From: Leeuwenhoekiella parthenopeia
GTDB taxonomy: Bacteria > Bacteroidota > Bacteroidia > Flavobacteriales > Flavobacteriaceae
DNA length: 64,000 nucleotides
Assembly: GCF_020782115.1 (NCBI RefSeq)
Contig: NZ_JAJGMW010000009.1
Coordinates: 1-64,000, forward strand
Direction of reading: 5' to 3'
The stretch's first letter is position 1. Each line of letters opens with the position of its first letter. The translations under genes and the position numbers were made by a program. Below the pieces are notes generated by a model. The model ran no database searches. It had not been told where the DNA came from and was given only the letters and a program-made list of their open reading frames with translations. Positions 44,245 to 53,707 of this stretch are shown here, in pieces.

Positions 44245-44965
44245 CCGTTAAGCCACGCTTAAATTCACTTACTAAAATAGCCCCTGCGACGGCTACGTTA
44301 AGACTTTCGGTTTCATGGATACCAAAGCGCGGGATTGCTATTTTATGCTGAACCAGAGCTTCAACTTCTTTAGAAATGCCATTGGCTTCATTTCCCAAAA
44401 CCAAAATTGCATCCTCAGGTAAAGGCTGCCCGTAAACCGGGGCACCTTCCATAAAAGCACCGTAAACCGGGCGTTTTGCAGATTTGAGGTAGTTCTCGAG
44501 ATCCTTATAATGAATCGTAACCCGGGTTAAAGAACCCATTGTCGCCTGCACCACCTTGGGATTGTAGCAGTCTACCGTCTGTTTTGAGCAAATCACGTTT
44601 TGAATCCCGTACCAGTCGCAATATCTGATTATGGTACCCAGATTTCCCGGATCGCGCACCTCGTCAAGAACAAGAGCAAGTCCCTGATTAAGCTCCTCAC
44701 CTGCTTCGGGTATGTGAAATACCGCCAGAGCTTTTTGAGGCGTTTTCAAAAAACTGATTTTCTTAAGTTCCCGATCGCTGACTTCAAAACGGGATTTTTC
44801 AGTCTCAAAATAACCGGGTAAGGCATACAAACTATGCAGGCTCGCGCTTGAGTCTAAAAACTCTTCGATCCCCTTTAAACCCTCAACAACAAAAAGACCA
44901 TGCTGCTGCCGGTACTTTTTTTGAGCCAGGCTCGTTATTAATTTTATTTGGCTTTTGCTAACCAC
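44237..44965 (-). CDS. TrmH/SpoU-family RNA methyltransferase
   Basis: A 242-residue SPOUT-fold RNA 2'-O-methyltransferase. An N-terminal substrate-binding region (YRQQHGLFVVEGLKGIEEFL) is followed by the three SpoU motifs: LDEVRDPGNLGTIIRYCDWYG, LVLGNEANGIS and IPRFGIHETESLNVAVAGAI. The target could be a tRNA or 23S rRNA. The start is GTG 44965, directly opposite the promoter of tamL. Its 5' region overlaps the -33 box of that divergent gene. Confidence 0.9.
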   Translation of the reverse strand: MVSKSQIKLITSLAQKKYRQQHGLFVVEGLKGIEEFLDSSASLHSLYALPGYFETEKSRFEVSDRELKKISFLKTPQKALAVFHIPEAGEELNQGLALVLDEVRDPGNLGTIIRYCDWYGIQNVICSKQTVDCYNPKVVQATMGSLTRVTIHYKDLENYLKSAKRPVYGAFMEGAPVYGQPLPEDAILVLGNEANGISKEVEALVQHKIAIPRFGIHETESLNVAVAGAILVSEFKRGLTAT

Positions 44966-44983
44966 GCCTAATGTGTATTTTTG
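44954..44983 (+). promoter_or_regulatory. Promoter of tamL
   Basis: TTTG at 44954-44957 and TATTTTTG at 44976-44983, with 18 bases between, match the Bacteroidota consensus fully. The expected start of transcription is at about 44990, so a start codon at 44955 or 44973 is excluded. It overlaps the beginning of the divergent SpoU gene. Confidence 0.7.
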
Positions 44984-45005
44984 GAGTTATTTTGAAAAAA
45001 CGCCC

Positions 45006-47561
45006 TTGCAACAAATTCCCGCAAAAATAGGATTTATATTCATTCTTCTGCTTCTTTTAGCAGGTTGCAACGCCGTTAAACGGGTTCCCGACGGGAAACT
45101 CCTGCTTACCGAAAATGAAATCATTGTAAACGACGAGCCCGAGGACTCCTACTCGATCAACAACATACCCTACCAGCAGCCCAATACCCGCCTGCCTTTG
45201 CTGGGTTCGCCCATACGTTTGCACATTTACAACTGGGCACGACCCAATATCGATTCGATCATGCAGGCCCGCTTTATTGAAAATGAAAACCGAAGGGAGT
45301 TTTACACCGCTTTGCTATCGCGAAAACAGCTCGATAAATACCTCGATTTTAGAGTTAATTTCAACAGGGCGATTAAAAACTTTGGCGAAGAACCCGCCAT
45401 AATTTCTGAAAATCTGGCCAAAAGATCTGCAAACCGGCTAACCGAATATTATAACAGTAAAGGCTGGTTTCAGGCCGAAACCATTTATAAAATCAATAGC
45501 GACAGCATCGCAAAAAAAGGACAGATCGTTTACACCGTAAATACCGGTAGACCTTATTTTGTAGATTCGCTTAAAACCTTTATCAATTCTCCGGCGGCAG
45601 ACTCGATCTACCAAAAGCACAGGAGAGAATCTCAAATAAAAATAGGCTCCCAGTACGAGCTCCTCGATATTAATGCAGAAACAGCCCGTCTTACAGACCT
45701 GATGCGTAACAATGGCCTGTTTTATTTTGACCGGGAATACATCAGTTTTATTGGAGACTCGGTAAACACCAATCACAAAGTAAACCTGGAGCTGTACATC
45801 AAAAACCGGGAAATTCGCAGCCGGGACTCGGTATATCAGGTTCCGTTAAAAGTACATCGCATCAGCCGGGTGAATGTGGTGACAGATTATGGCTTTTCAT
45901 TACGCAACAACACCATTCAGGACAGTACTTCACTTAACGATTACCATCTTTACGCCTACGATAAAATACGCTACAAGCCAAGGTATCTTACCGATGCGAT
46001 ATTTATTGAGCCGGGAGATACCTATAGTGATGAGTCGCGTAACAAATCATTAATACGTTTGAGCCAGCTGGGAACCTTCCGGTATCCCGATCTGCGCTAC
46101 TCTGAAGATCCCAACGATCCTGAAGGTACCGATCTCATTGCCAATGTGTACCTAACCCCGCTTCCCAAGTTCAATCTTAGGGCCGATTTTGATGTTTCGA
46201 CTTCAAACATTCAGCGTTTTGGTATAGCAGGCGGGGGATCATTACGCATTCGTAATGTTTTAGGCGGAATGGAAACCCTGCAGATTTCGGGTCGTGCGAG
46301 TATAGGCGACTCGCGTACGGCGGCAGGAAGCAACAGCCCTGAGCTTTTTGACATCACCGAAATAGGCGCAGACGTGAGCCTTACGATTCCACGAATCTTT
46401 TTCCCCATTCGCACAGCTTTCATTACGCCCGAGATGTCACCCTCTACCAGTTTTACAACGGGTATTGGCATACAGCAAAACATAGGTCTTGACAAGCAAA
46501 ACGTCACCGGTGGCATCAATTATAAATGGTCACCTTCAGCAAAACTCAATTACCGCTTTGACCTTTTTGACATACAGTACATACGCAATCTCAACGTGTC
46601 TAACTATTTCAGGGTTTATGAGAACTCCTATAATGAGCTGAACGATATCGCCCTGAATTACCCTGCCCAAACTCAGGATTACATCAATGAAAATGGTGAT
46701 CTAACCATTCCCGATGGCAGCCTCGCATTCATCAACGACGTGAGAAACCGCAATCTTACGGTGACTAACTCCGAGTTTAATGATGTCGTAAATATTGAAG
46801 AGCGCAGAAGACGTCTTACAGAAGACAACCTCATCTTAGCGACATCCTTTACGTATTTTAAAAATACGCGAGAAACACTTTTTGACGATGAGTTCTCGAG
46901 TTTCAGGGCAAAACTGGAATTGGCCGGTAATACGCTTAGCGGACTAAGCGATTTAATAGGTTTACCTAAAAACGAGAATGGTTCATCCCGGGTTTTAGGA
47001 GTACGCTTCTCGCAATACGTTAAAACCGAACTGGACTTTATTAAACACTGGGATTTTGGCAACGACAACATTCTCGCAGTGAGAGCCTATGGCGGTATCG
47101 CTATCCCGTACGGAAACTCAAGCAGCATCCCGTTTATTCGCAGTTTTTTTGGTGGCGGGTCTAACGATAACCGCGCCTGGCAGGCATACCGTCTGGGACC
47201 GGGTAGCACAGACAGCCCTAACGATTTTAATGAGGCAAACATGAAGCTGGCCTTTAATGTGGAGCAGCGCTTTAAGATATTTGACGATTTAAAAGGGGCG
47301 GTATTTACCGATGTGGGAAACATCTGGAATGCTTTAGATAATGTTGACGACCCGCAGGCCACGTTTACAGGGCTCTCCAGTCTTCAGGATATAGCAGTCG
47401 GTACAGGTTTTGGCTTTAGATATGACTTTAGCTTTTTCGTAATTCGTTTCGATATAGGCTTTAAGACTTACGATCCTGCGCTACCTTTGGGCGAACGCTG
47501 GTTTAAAAACACCAACCTCAATAATGCCGTATTTAACGTAGGTATAAATTATCCTTTCTAA
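45006..47561 (+). CDS. tamL: Translocation and assembly module lipoprotein TamL (BamA superfamily)
   Basis: A protein of 851 residues from a TTG start at 45006, the first usable start after the promoter. It begins with a lipoprotein signal (IGFIFILLLLLAGC), unusual for BamA relatives but characteristic of TamL. POTRA-like segments cover about residues 30-400 (VPDGKLLLTENEI, SNNLAKRSANRLTEYYNSKGW-like region). A 16-stranded barrel follows, ending with GTGFGFRYDFSFFVIRFDIGFKTYDP and INYPF. It works with TamB in inserting outer-membrane proteins. No tamB is in this window. Confidence 0.9.
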   Translation: MQQIPAKIGFIFILLLLLAGCNAVKRVPDGKLLLTENEIIVNDEPEDSYSINNIPYQQPNTRLPLLGSPIRLHIYNWARPNIDSIMQARFIENENRREFYTALLSRKQLDKYLDFRVNFNRAIKNFGEEPAIISENLAKRSANRLTEYYNSKGWFQAETIYKINSDSIAKKGQIVYTVNTGRPYFVDSLKTFINSPAADSIYQKHRRESQIKIGSQYELLDINAETARLTDLMRNNGLFYFDREYISFIGDSVNTNHKVNLELYIKNREIRSRDSVYQVPLKVHRISRVNVVTDYGFSLRNNTIQDSTSLNDYHLYAYDKIRYKPRYLTDAIFIEPGDTYSDESRNKSLIRLSQLGTFRYPDLRYSEDPNDPEGTDLIANVYLTPLPKFNLRADFDVSTSNIQRFGIAGGGSLRIRNVLGGMETLQISGRASIGDSRTAAGSNSPELFDITEIGADVSLTIPRIFFPIRTAFITPEMSPSTSFTTGIGIQQNIGLDKQNVTGGINYKWSPSAKLNYRFDLFDIQYIRNLNVSNYFRVYENSYNELNDIALNYPAQTQDYINENGDLTIPDGSLAFINDVRNRNLTVTNSEFNDVVNIEERRRRLTEDNLILATSFTYFKNTRETLFDDEFSSFRAKLELAGNTLSGLSDLIGLPKNENGSSRVLGVRFSQYVKTELDFIKHWDFGNDNILAVRAYGGIAIPYGNSSSIPFIRSFFGGGSNDNRAWQAYRLGPGSTDSPNDFNEANMKLAFNVEQRFKIFDDLKGAVFTDVGNIWNALDNVDDPQATFTGLSSLQDIAVGTGFGFRYDFSFFVIRFDIGFKTYDPALPLGERWFKNTNLNNAVFNVGINYPF

Positions 47562-47591
47562 AATAGAATGGGATAACCCCTAATATTTTAT

Positions 47592-47599
47592 TAATTTTG
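47592..47599 (+). promoter_or_regulatory. -7 box of the fbaA promoter
   Basis: TAATTTTG matches TAnnTTTG. It lies 27 bases before the ATG at 47627 and overlaps a possible earlier start at 47597, which is rejected. No TTTG -33 box was found. Confidence 0.5.
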
Positions 47600-47626
47600 C
47601 ACACTAATCTAAGAAACCAAAATTTT

Positions 47627-48694
47627 ATGAGTCATACGATCAAACCGGGAGTTGCAACCGGAAAAGAAGTTCAGGCAATTTTTAAACACGCTAAAGAAAA
47701 CGGTTATGCATTACCCGCGGTTAACGTAATCGGCTCTAACACCATCAACGGCGTATTAGAGACTGCAGCAAAATTAAATGCTCCTGTTATTCTTCAGTTT
47801 TCTAACGGAGGTGCGCAGTTTAATGCCGGTAAAGGTTATTCAAATAAAGACCAGCAGGCTGCCATTGCAGGAGGTATAGCCGGTGCATTACACGTACACG
47901 AAATGGCAAAACGCTATGGAGCAACGGTAATTTTACACACCGATCACTGTGCTAAAAATCTGCTTCCCTGGATTGATGGTTTGCTTGATGCTTCAGAAAA
48001 GCATTATAAAGAACATGGCCACTCCCTCTTCAGTTCACATATGATTGACCTGAGTGAAGAACCTATCGAAGAAAACATCGAGCTTTGTAAAAAATATCTG
48101 GAGCGCATGAGCAAGATGGAAATGACTCTTGAAATCGAACTCGGTATTACCGGTGGTGAAGAAGACGGTGTTGACAATTCAGATGTTGATGCTTCAAAAT
48201 TATATACGCAGCCAGAAGAAGTAGCTTATGCTTATGAAGAGCTGAGCAAAGTGAGCGACCAGTTTACCATCGCTGCAGCTTTTGGTAACGTACACGGGGT
48301 TTATAAGCCCGGTAACGTTAAGCTTACGCCAAAAATCCTTAAGAATTCTCAGGAATATATTTCTGAAAAATACGGAGTGGCTAAAAACACCATTGACTTT
48401 GTATTCCACGGCGGAAGCGGTTCTACTGTTGAAGAAATTCGTGAAGCTATTGGATACGGTGTAATCAAAATGAATATCGATACCGATTTGCAATGGGCAT
48501 TTACCGAAGGTATTCGTAAATACTTTGATGCCAATGCAGATTATTTGCAGGGGCAAATAGGTAACCCTTCCGGAGAAGATAGTCCTAATAAAAAATATTA
48601 CGATCCTCGCGTCTGGTTACGCAAAGGGGAAGAATCATTCATCGCACGTCTTGAAAAAGCCTTTGAAGATCTTAACAACGTAAATACTTTATAA
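47627..48694 (+). CDS. fbaA: Class II fructose-bisphosphate aldolase
   Basis: A 355-residue zinc-dependent aldolase of glycolysis and gluconeogenesis. Metal-binding and catalytic residues are visible in VILHTDHCAKNLLPWIDG, ELGITGGEEDGVDN, AAFGNVHGVYKPGNVKL and FHGGSGSTVEEI. The length is that of the long (E. coli FbaA-like) type. ATG 47627 gives the start SHTIKPGVATG, typical of the family. A hairpin (48698-48714) directly after the stop and a terminator follow. Confidence 0.95.
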   Translation: MSHTIKPGVATGKEVQAIFKHAKENGYALPAVNVIGSNTINGVLETAAKLNAPVILQFSNGGAQFNAGKGYSNKDQQAAIAGGIAGALHVHEMAKRYGATVILHTDHCAKNLLPWIDGLLDASEKHYKEHGHSLFSSHMIDLSEEPIEENIELCKKYLERMSKMEMTLEIELGITGGEEDGVDNSDVDASKLYTQPEEVAYAYEELSKVSDQFTIAAAFGNVHGVYKPGNVKLTPKILKNSQEYISEKYGVAKNTIDFVFHGGSGSTVEEIREAIGYGVIKMNIDTDLQWAFTEGIRKYFDANADYLQGQIGNPSGEDSPNKKYYDPRVWLRKGEESFIARLEKAFEDLNNVNTL

Positions 48695-48715
48695 TTTTCG
48701 CTTTGCGAAAAACTT

Positions 48716-48750
48716 AAAAAACCCCGGAGTTTTAAATTTCGGGGTTTTTC
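48716..48750 (+). terminator. Terminator of fbaA
   Basis: AAAAACCCCG (48717-48726) pairs with CGGGGTTTTT (48740-48749); the T-run is part of the second arm. The inner AT-rich loop can fold further. It ends 64 bases before the accD start. Confidence 0.85.
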
Positions 48751-48813
48751 ACCCTTACAATCTGCCTTAAAAGCAGGTAAACTCAAGGCTTACAAATTTA
48801 AAAGCACACATTT

Positions 48814-49671
48814 ATGGCTTGGTTTAAACGGAAAGAAAAAGGTATACAAACGGCTACCGAAAATAAAAAAGACGTCCCTAAAGGTCTTTGGTACAAATCT
48901 CCCACCGGGAAAATTATCGACTCAGAAGAACTTGCAAAGAACTTTTATGTGAGTCCCGAGGATGATTATCACGTACGCATAGGCAGTGAAGAGTATTTTT
49001 CCATTCTTTTTGACGAAGGCAAGTACAAAGAACTTGATAAAAACCTTACATCAAAAGATCCCTTAAATTTTGAGGACACAAAAAAATATGTAGATCGTCT
49101 CAAAGAGGCCGAAAGCAAAACCGGTCTTAAAGATGCGGTACGCACGGCTGTAGGTAAAAGTATGGGCAAAGACCTGGTCGTGGCTGCAATGGATTTTAAA
49201 TTTATTGGAGGTTCTATGGGTTCTGTTGTGGGCGAAAAAATTGCCCGTGCGGCAGATTATTCCCTTAAAAACAATGTGCCTTTACTCATTATTTCAAAAT
49301 CTGGTGGTGCCCGTATGATGGAAGCTGCACTTTCGTTAATGCAGCTGGCCAAGACCTCTGCTAAACTGGCTCAACTGGCGGAAGCTAAAATACCGTACAT
49401 CTCGTTATGTACAGACCCTACCACCGGTGGTACAACCGCTTCTTTTGCGATGCTGGGAGACATTAATATTTCAGAACCGGGAGCCTTAATAGGTTTTGCA
49501 GGACCACGTGTGGTTCGCGATACAACCGGACAGGAACTCCCTGAAGATTTTCAGACCGCAGAATTTTTAAAAGAACACGGCTTCCTTGATTTCATTGCGC
49601 ATCGTAAAGAGCTGAAAGCAAAGGTTAACCTGTATCTTGATTTAATTTTAAATCAGCCTGTTAGAAATTAA
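48814..49671 (+). CDS. accD: Acetyl-CoA carboxylase carboxyltransferase subunit beta
   Basis: A 285-residue subunit that, with AccA, carboxylates acetyl-CoA to malonyl-CoA for fatty acid synthesis. The carboxyltransferase core is clear: [63 protein letters not shown] and [10 protein letters not shown]. In E. coli the N-terminus holds a four-cysteine zinc ribbon; the matching region here ([11 protein letters not shown] and [12 protein letters not shown]) has none of these cysteines. Confidence 0.95.
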   Translation: MAWFKRKEKGIQTATENKKDVPKGLWYKSPTGKIIDSEELAKNFYVSPEDDYHVRIGSEEYFSILFDEGKYKELDKNLTSKDPLNFEDTKKYVDRLKEAESKTGLKDAVRTAVGKSMGKDLVVAAMDFKFIGGSMGSVVGEKIARAADYSLKNNVPLLIISKSGGARMMEAALSLMQLAKTSAKLAQLAEAKIPYISLCTDPTTGGTTASFAMLGDINISEPGALIGFAGPRVVRDTTGQELPEDFQTAEFLKEHGFLDFIAHRKELKAKVNLYLDLILNQPVRN

Positions 49672-49796
49672 TAAAGCCCTGACAGCTTCAGTTTTTTTGC
49701 AGTAAAAAACCCCTTTACTTATCAAAATTAATTGTATCTTCGCCGGCTCAACAGGAAAAACCTGTTATACATAAAAACTATTTAAACAATATTGGC

Positions 49797-50066
49797 ATGT
49801 ATCTTACACAAGACAAAAAAGATGAAATTTTCAGCACCTACGGTAAAGACAAGAACGATACCGGTTCTGCTGAGGGACAGATTGCGTTGTTCACATTCCG
49901 CATCAACCACTTAACCGAACACTTAAAGAATAACCGTAAAGATTTTAATACTGAGCGTTCTTTGGTGAAATTAGTAGGTAAGCGTAGAGCATTACTAGAC
50001 TATTTAACTAAGAAAGATATCAACAGATATCGTGCTATTATTAAAGAATTAGGTTTAAGAAAATAA
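49797..50066 (+). CDS. rpsO: 30S ribosomal protein S15
   Basis: An 89-residue ribosomal protein that binds the central domain of 16S rRNA. The core matches S15 throughout: GSAEGQIALFTFRINHLTEHL, KRRALLDYLTKKD and YRAIIKELGLRK. The length is standard. The rpsO-pnp order is conserved among bacteria. Here a terminator separates the two, so PNPase levels may depend on read-through or on its own promoter. TATCTTCG (49735-49742) is a one-mismatch -7 box upstream. Confidence 0.97.
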   Translation: MYLTQDKKDEIFSTYGKDKNDTGSAEGQIALFTFRINHLTEHLKNNRKDFNTERSLVKLVGKRRALLDYLTKKDINRYRAIIKELGLRK

Positions 50067-50073
50067 TTCTCAT

Positions 50074-50106
50074 AAAGGGGCTGTTTTACAGCCCCTTTTA
50101 TTTTTT
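50074..50106 (+). terminator. Terminator or attenuator between rpsO and pnp
   Basis: AAAGGGGCTGT (50074-50084) pairs with ACAGCCCCTTT (50088-50098), followed by T-rich sequence (50099-50106). Whether it ends all transcripts or lets part through to pnp cannot be judged from sequence. Confidence 0.85.
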
Positions 50107-50310
50107 CCTGTCCCGTCACACACAACAACAGGACAGCGTTAAAAAGCCGCTCAGGCGGTAAAGAAGTCCCGTAAGGGCAAAGAAAGCTATCCTTGGGTTT
50201 TTCATTGGTCAAACACTACACACAACACAACAGACCTTGCCTTTAACCTTGATGGTTAACGGCTTATGTTTAACCGCATCTCCTGGAGGTGCAGATGAAA
50301 AATCAAATTT
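50107..50310 (+). promoter_or_regulatory. Structured pnp leader with short overlapping upstream frame
   Basis: This 204-base region has several inverted repeats. GGTTAA at 50254-50259 can pair either with TTAACC upstream (50243-50248, extended by GCC/GGC) or with a second TTAACC downstream (50270-50275), so two exclusive hairpins are possible. GCATCT (50276-50281) pairs with AGGTGC (50287-50292), covering a strong GGAGGT. That GGAGGT serves an 11-codon frame starting at ATG 50295 and ending at 50330, past the pnp start. In E. coli pnp controls itself through its leader. A comparable device here is inferred. Confidence 0.45.
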
Positions 50311-52539
50311 ATGATTCCAAAGACTTTTAAAGAGGTCATTGACCTTGGTGACGGTAGAGAAATTACTATCGAAACCGGAAAACTTGCAAAACAGGCCCAC
50401 GGTTCTGTAGTTGTGCAATCTGGTAAATGCATGCTATTATGTACCGTAGTGTCTAATTACCAACAAAGCGATGTAGATTTTCTACCTTTAACTGTAGATT
50501 ACCGCGAAAAATTTGCTGCAGCGGGTCGTTATCCCGGCGGTTTCTTTAAAAGAGAAGCACGTCCCAGCGATGGCGAGGTACTAACCATGCGTCTTGTTGA
50601 CCGTGTGTTGCGTCCACTTTTCCCTAAAGATTATCACGCAGAAACTCAGGTAATGATTCAGCTGATGTCTCACGACGAGGAGGTTATGCCAGATGCTATG
50701 GCAGGTCTTGCCGCGTCTGCAGCCATTCAACTCTCTGATTTTCCTTTTGAGTGCCCTATTTCTGAGGTGCGCGTAGGTCATATTAACGGTGAATTTATCA
50801 TCAACCCTTCACGCAAGCAATTGGAAGAATCTGATATCGATATGGTAATTGGCGCTTCAGCTGATTCTGTAATGATGGTTGAAGGCGAAATGAACGAAAT
50901 TTCTGAAGAAGAAATGACCGAGGCTATCAAAGCCGCTCACGAAGCTATCAAAGTTCAGTGTGCTGCACAGGTACGTCTTGCGGAAGCATTTGGTAAAAAA
51001 GCAACACGTGAGTACGAGCCTGAGCGCGAAGATGCAGATCTTGAGAAAAAGGTGCGTGATTTGGTATACGACAAAGTATATGAAGTTGCTAAAGCCGGTT
51101 CTGCAAAACACGAACGCAGTGCTGCATTCCAACAAATTAAAGAAGAAGTAATCGCAACCTTCTCTGAAGAAGAGCTTGAAGATTTCGGTTCACTTGTTTC
51201 TAAATACTTCTATAAGGCCGAAAAAGCCGCAGTTAGAGACCTTACCCTTAACGACGGACTTCGTTTAGACGGTCGTAAAACTACAGAGATACGTCCTATT
51301 TGGTGCGAGGTAGATTATTTACCTTCAGTACACGGTTCGTCAATCTTTACCCGTGGGGAAACTCAGGCTCTTGCGACGGTAACTTTAGGTACCTCAAGAG
51401 AGGCCAACCAGATTGATATGCCTTCTTTTGAAGGAGAAGAAAAATTCTATCTGCATTACAACTTCCCTCCTTTCTCAACCGGTGAAGCCCGCCCAATTCG
51501 CGGAACTTCACGTCGTGAGGTAGGTCACGGTAACCTGGCACAGCGTGCTCTTAAAGGTATGATTCCTGCAGATTGCCCGTATACTGTACGTGTAGTTTCA
51601 GAAGTACTGGAATCTAACGGTTCATCTTCTATGGCAACCGTTTGTGCCGGTACTATGGCACTTATGGATGCCGGTGTTCAGCTTAAAAAACCGGTTTCCG
51701 GTATTGCTATGGGTCTTATTTCTGATGGAGACAGCGGTAAATACGCAGTACTTTCAGACATTTTAGGTGATGAAGACCACCTGGGAGATATGGACTTTAA
51801 AGTAACCGGTACGGTAGATGGTATTACCGCTTGCCAGATGGATATTAAAGTAAAAGGTCTTTCTTACGAAATTCTGGTAAAAGCCTTAAAACAGGCTCGT
51901 GAAGGTCGTTTACATATCCTTGAAAAACTTACTGATACCATTGCAGAGCCTCGCGAAGACGTAAAAGAATACGCTCCTAAAATGGTTACTACCCGCATTG
52001 CCAATGAATATATTGGTGCGCTTATAGGACCTGGAGGTAAAGTAATTCAGGAATTGCAAAAAGAAACCAAAACCACCATCGTTATCAACGAAGATCCGGT
52101 AACCGAAGAAGGTATCGTGGAAATTCTGGGTACCGGTCAGGAAGGTATCAATGCGGTTCTTGCTAAGATCGACTCGATCACTTTTAAACCTGTAGTAGGC
52201 AACAGCTACAAAGTAAAAGTTATCAAGATGCTTGATTTTGGTGCTGTGGTAGAATATTTGGATGCTCCGGGTAACGAAGTATTGTTACACGTATCTGAAT
52301 TAGCCTGGGAACGTACTGAAAACGTAAGTGACGTGGTAAACATGGGTGACGTATTTGAAGTGAAATACTTCGGTCTCGACTCCAGAACTAAAAAGGAAAA
52401 AGTATCGCGTAAAGCCCTGCTCGAAAAACCGGAAGGTTATAAAGAGCGTGCTCCCCGCCCCGAGAATAAAGATCGCGGATCTCGTGATAATCGTGGCAGC
52501 CGGGATAACAACCGAAATAAAGACCGTAGAAGAGATTAA
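50311..52539 (+). CDS. pnp: Polyribonucleotide nucleotidyltransferase (PNPase)
   Basis: A 742-residue exoribonuclease with two RNase PH domains, a KH domain ([22 protein letters not shown]) and an S1 domain ([21 protein letters not shown]). Catalytic residues lie in [16 protein letters not shown], and the phosphate-binding region includes [20 protein letters not shown]. It degrades mRNA from the 3' end with phosphate. The C-terminus carries a charged tail of about 30 residues ([19 protein letters not shown]), likely disordered and RNA-binding. ATG 50311 gives [13 protein letters not shown], the usual Bacteroidota start. Confidence 0.97.
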   Translation: MIPKTFKEVIDLGDGREITIETGKLAKQAHGSVVVQSGKCMLLCTVVSNYQQSDVDFLPLTVDYREKFAAAGRYPGGFFKREARPSDGEVLTMRLVDRVLRPLFPKDYHAETQVMIQLMSHDEEVMPDAMAGLAASAAIQLSDFPFECPISEVRVGHINGEFIINPSRKQLEESDIDMVIGASADSVMMVEGEMNEISEEEMTEAIKAAHEAIKVQCAAQVRLAEAFGKKATREYEPEREDADLEKKVRDLVYDKVYEVAKAGSAKHERSAAFQQIKEEVIATFSEEELEDFGSLVSKYFYKAEKAAVRDLTLNDGLRLDGRKTTEIRPIWCEVDYLPSVHGSSIFTRGETQALATVTLGTSREANQIDMPSFEGEEKFYLHYNFPPFSTGEARPIRGTSRREVGHGNLAQRALKGMIPADCPYTVRVVSEVLESNGSSSMATVCAGTMALMDAGVQLKKPVSGIAMGLISDGDSGKYAVLSDILGDEDHLGDMDFKVTGTVDGITACQMDIKVKGLSYEILVKALKQAREGRLHILEKLTDTIAEPREDVKEYAPKMVTTRIANEYIGALIGPGGKVIQELQKETKTTIVINEDPVTEEGIVEILGTGQEGINAVLAKIDSITFKPVVGNSYKVKVIKMLDFGAVVEYLDAPGNEVLLHVSELAWERTENVSDVVNMGDVFEVKYFGLDSRTKKEKVSRKALLEKPEGYKERAPRPENKDRGSRDNRGSRDNNRNKDRRRD

Positions 52540-52561
52540 TCTTTTGCACAATTTCATAGTT

Positions 52562-52586
52562 AAAGGAGCCGATTGGCTCCTTTTTT
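52562..52586 (+). terminator. Terminator of pnp
   Basis: AAAGGAGCC (52562-52570) pairs with GGCTCCTTT (52575-52583), loop GATT, followed by more T. It is 22 bases after the pnp stop. Confidence 0.92.
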
Positions 52587-52899
52587 ATGACTATACATTT
52601 CTGAAAATCACGCATTTATATTTTAAAATAATAAAACTTCATTCTAAATAGTAGATGTTGGTAAGCCAAATCAGGTCAATAACTGACATAACTACAGTTT
52701 TGCATACGGAAACTGTCAAAATCGCAATGTTGATTTTCTACTCTATTTTTAACATATCATTAGCAAAACTACCTCAAGCAACGCTATACAAGACCTAACA
52801 GCATATTCAGACTGTGAAAAAAAGTTCCTTGCCCAAATTTTTGAGTCTCGCATGATCCTTGCACTATACAGAGCGAACTAATTAATTAAAACTTATCTA
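52587..52899 (+). other. Intergenic region before proC
   Basis: This 313-base AT-rich stretch holds no convincing gene, RNA or repeat. TTTTTG at about 52838 followed at a suitable distance by TATACAGA is a weak promoter candidate for proC. A frame of 47 codons from an ATG near 52653 has no recognisable features and is not called. Confidence 0.5.
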
Positions 52900-53706
52900 A
52901 TGAAAGTATTAGTATTGGGTGCAGGCAACATGGGACTCACGTACGCTGAAGGTATGGCTTCATCGCCATTTTTAGGAAAACGTAAGCTCATGATTTTTGA
53001 TGTCTCCCCACAAAAAACAGAAGCCTTATCAACCATGGCGCAGTTTGATGCCTATGATAGTGTAGAAGATTGTGTTCCAAAGGCAGACGTTATATTTTTG
53101 GCTGTTAAGCCTTATCATAAAGAGTCGCTTTTTGAATCTATAAAACCCTATGTTAATCAGGAGCAGGTTTTTGTTTCATTGATGGCCGGGGTAACTATAA
53201 AAACCATTCAGGATGGTTTAGACATTAAGAAAGTAATACGTACAATGCCAAATTTACCTGCGAAAGTAGGAAAAGGTGTGACTTCTTTTACCGAATCTGA
53301 AGAAGTAAGTCGTATTGAATTACTTACCGTACGCAGTCTTCTGGACACCACAGGTGCTTCAATACATGTGGAAACCGAAAATTTTATTGATGCATCAACC
53401 GGAATTTCGGGAAGTGGACCCGCATACATCTTTTACTTCATGCAATCCATGCTTGAAGCTGCTTTAAAAATGGGCTTTTCAAGCAACGATTCTAAAGTAT
53501 TGGTATCGCAAACTTTTGAAGGGGCAGTTGCATTATTTAATGATTCTGACCTTTCACCGGAAACCTGGATGGATCGGGTTGCATCTAAAGGAGGTACAAC
53601 ACGTGCTGCTTTAGATTCAATGGAAGATAATAACGTAAAAGAATTAATTAAAGAAGCTGCCTATGCAGCATTTAACCGTGCAACCGAACTCGGTAAAGAA
53701 AAATAA
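52900..53706 (+). CDS. proC: Pyrroline-5-carboxylate reductase
   Basis: A 268-residue enzyme, the last step of proline synthesis. The NADPH site is VLVLGAGNMGLTYAEGM; VFVSLMAGVTIKTIQ, IRTMPNLPAKVGKGVT and the substrate site DASTGISGSGPAYIFYFMQSMLEAALKMG (split around residues 165-193) follow; ASKGGTTRAALDSM is the C-terminal signature. The length is standard. proB starts 1 base after its stop, so proC, proB and proA form one operon. Confidence 0.96.
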   Translation: MKVLVLGAGNMGLTYAEGMASSPFLGKRKLMIFDVSPQKTEALSTMAQFDAYDSVEDCVPKADVIFLAVKPYHKESLFESIKPYVNQEQVFVSLMAGVTIKTIQDGLDIKKVIRTMPNLPAKVGKGVTSFTESEEVSRIELLTVRSLLDTTGASIHVETENFIDASTGISGSGPAYIFYFMQSMLEAALKMGFSSNDSKVLVSQTFEGAVALFNDSDLSPETWMDRVASKGGTTRAALDSMEDNNVKELIKEAAYAAFNRATELGKEK

Positions 53707-53707
53707 A

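Noticed and set aside
52653-52800. A 47-codon frame in the region before proC
   Set aside because: No family, no promoter and no start signal; its composition is like the AT-rich spacer around it.
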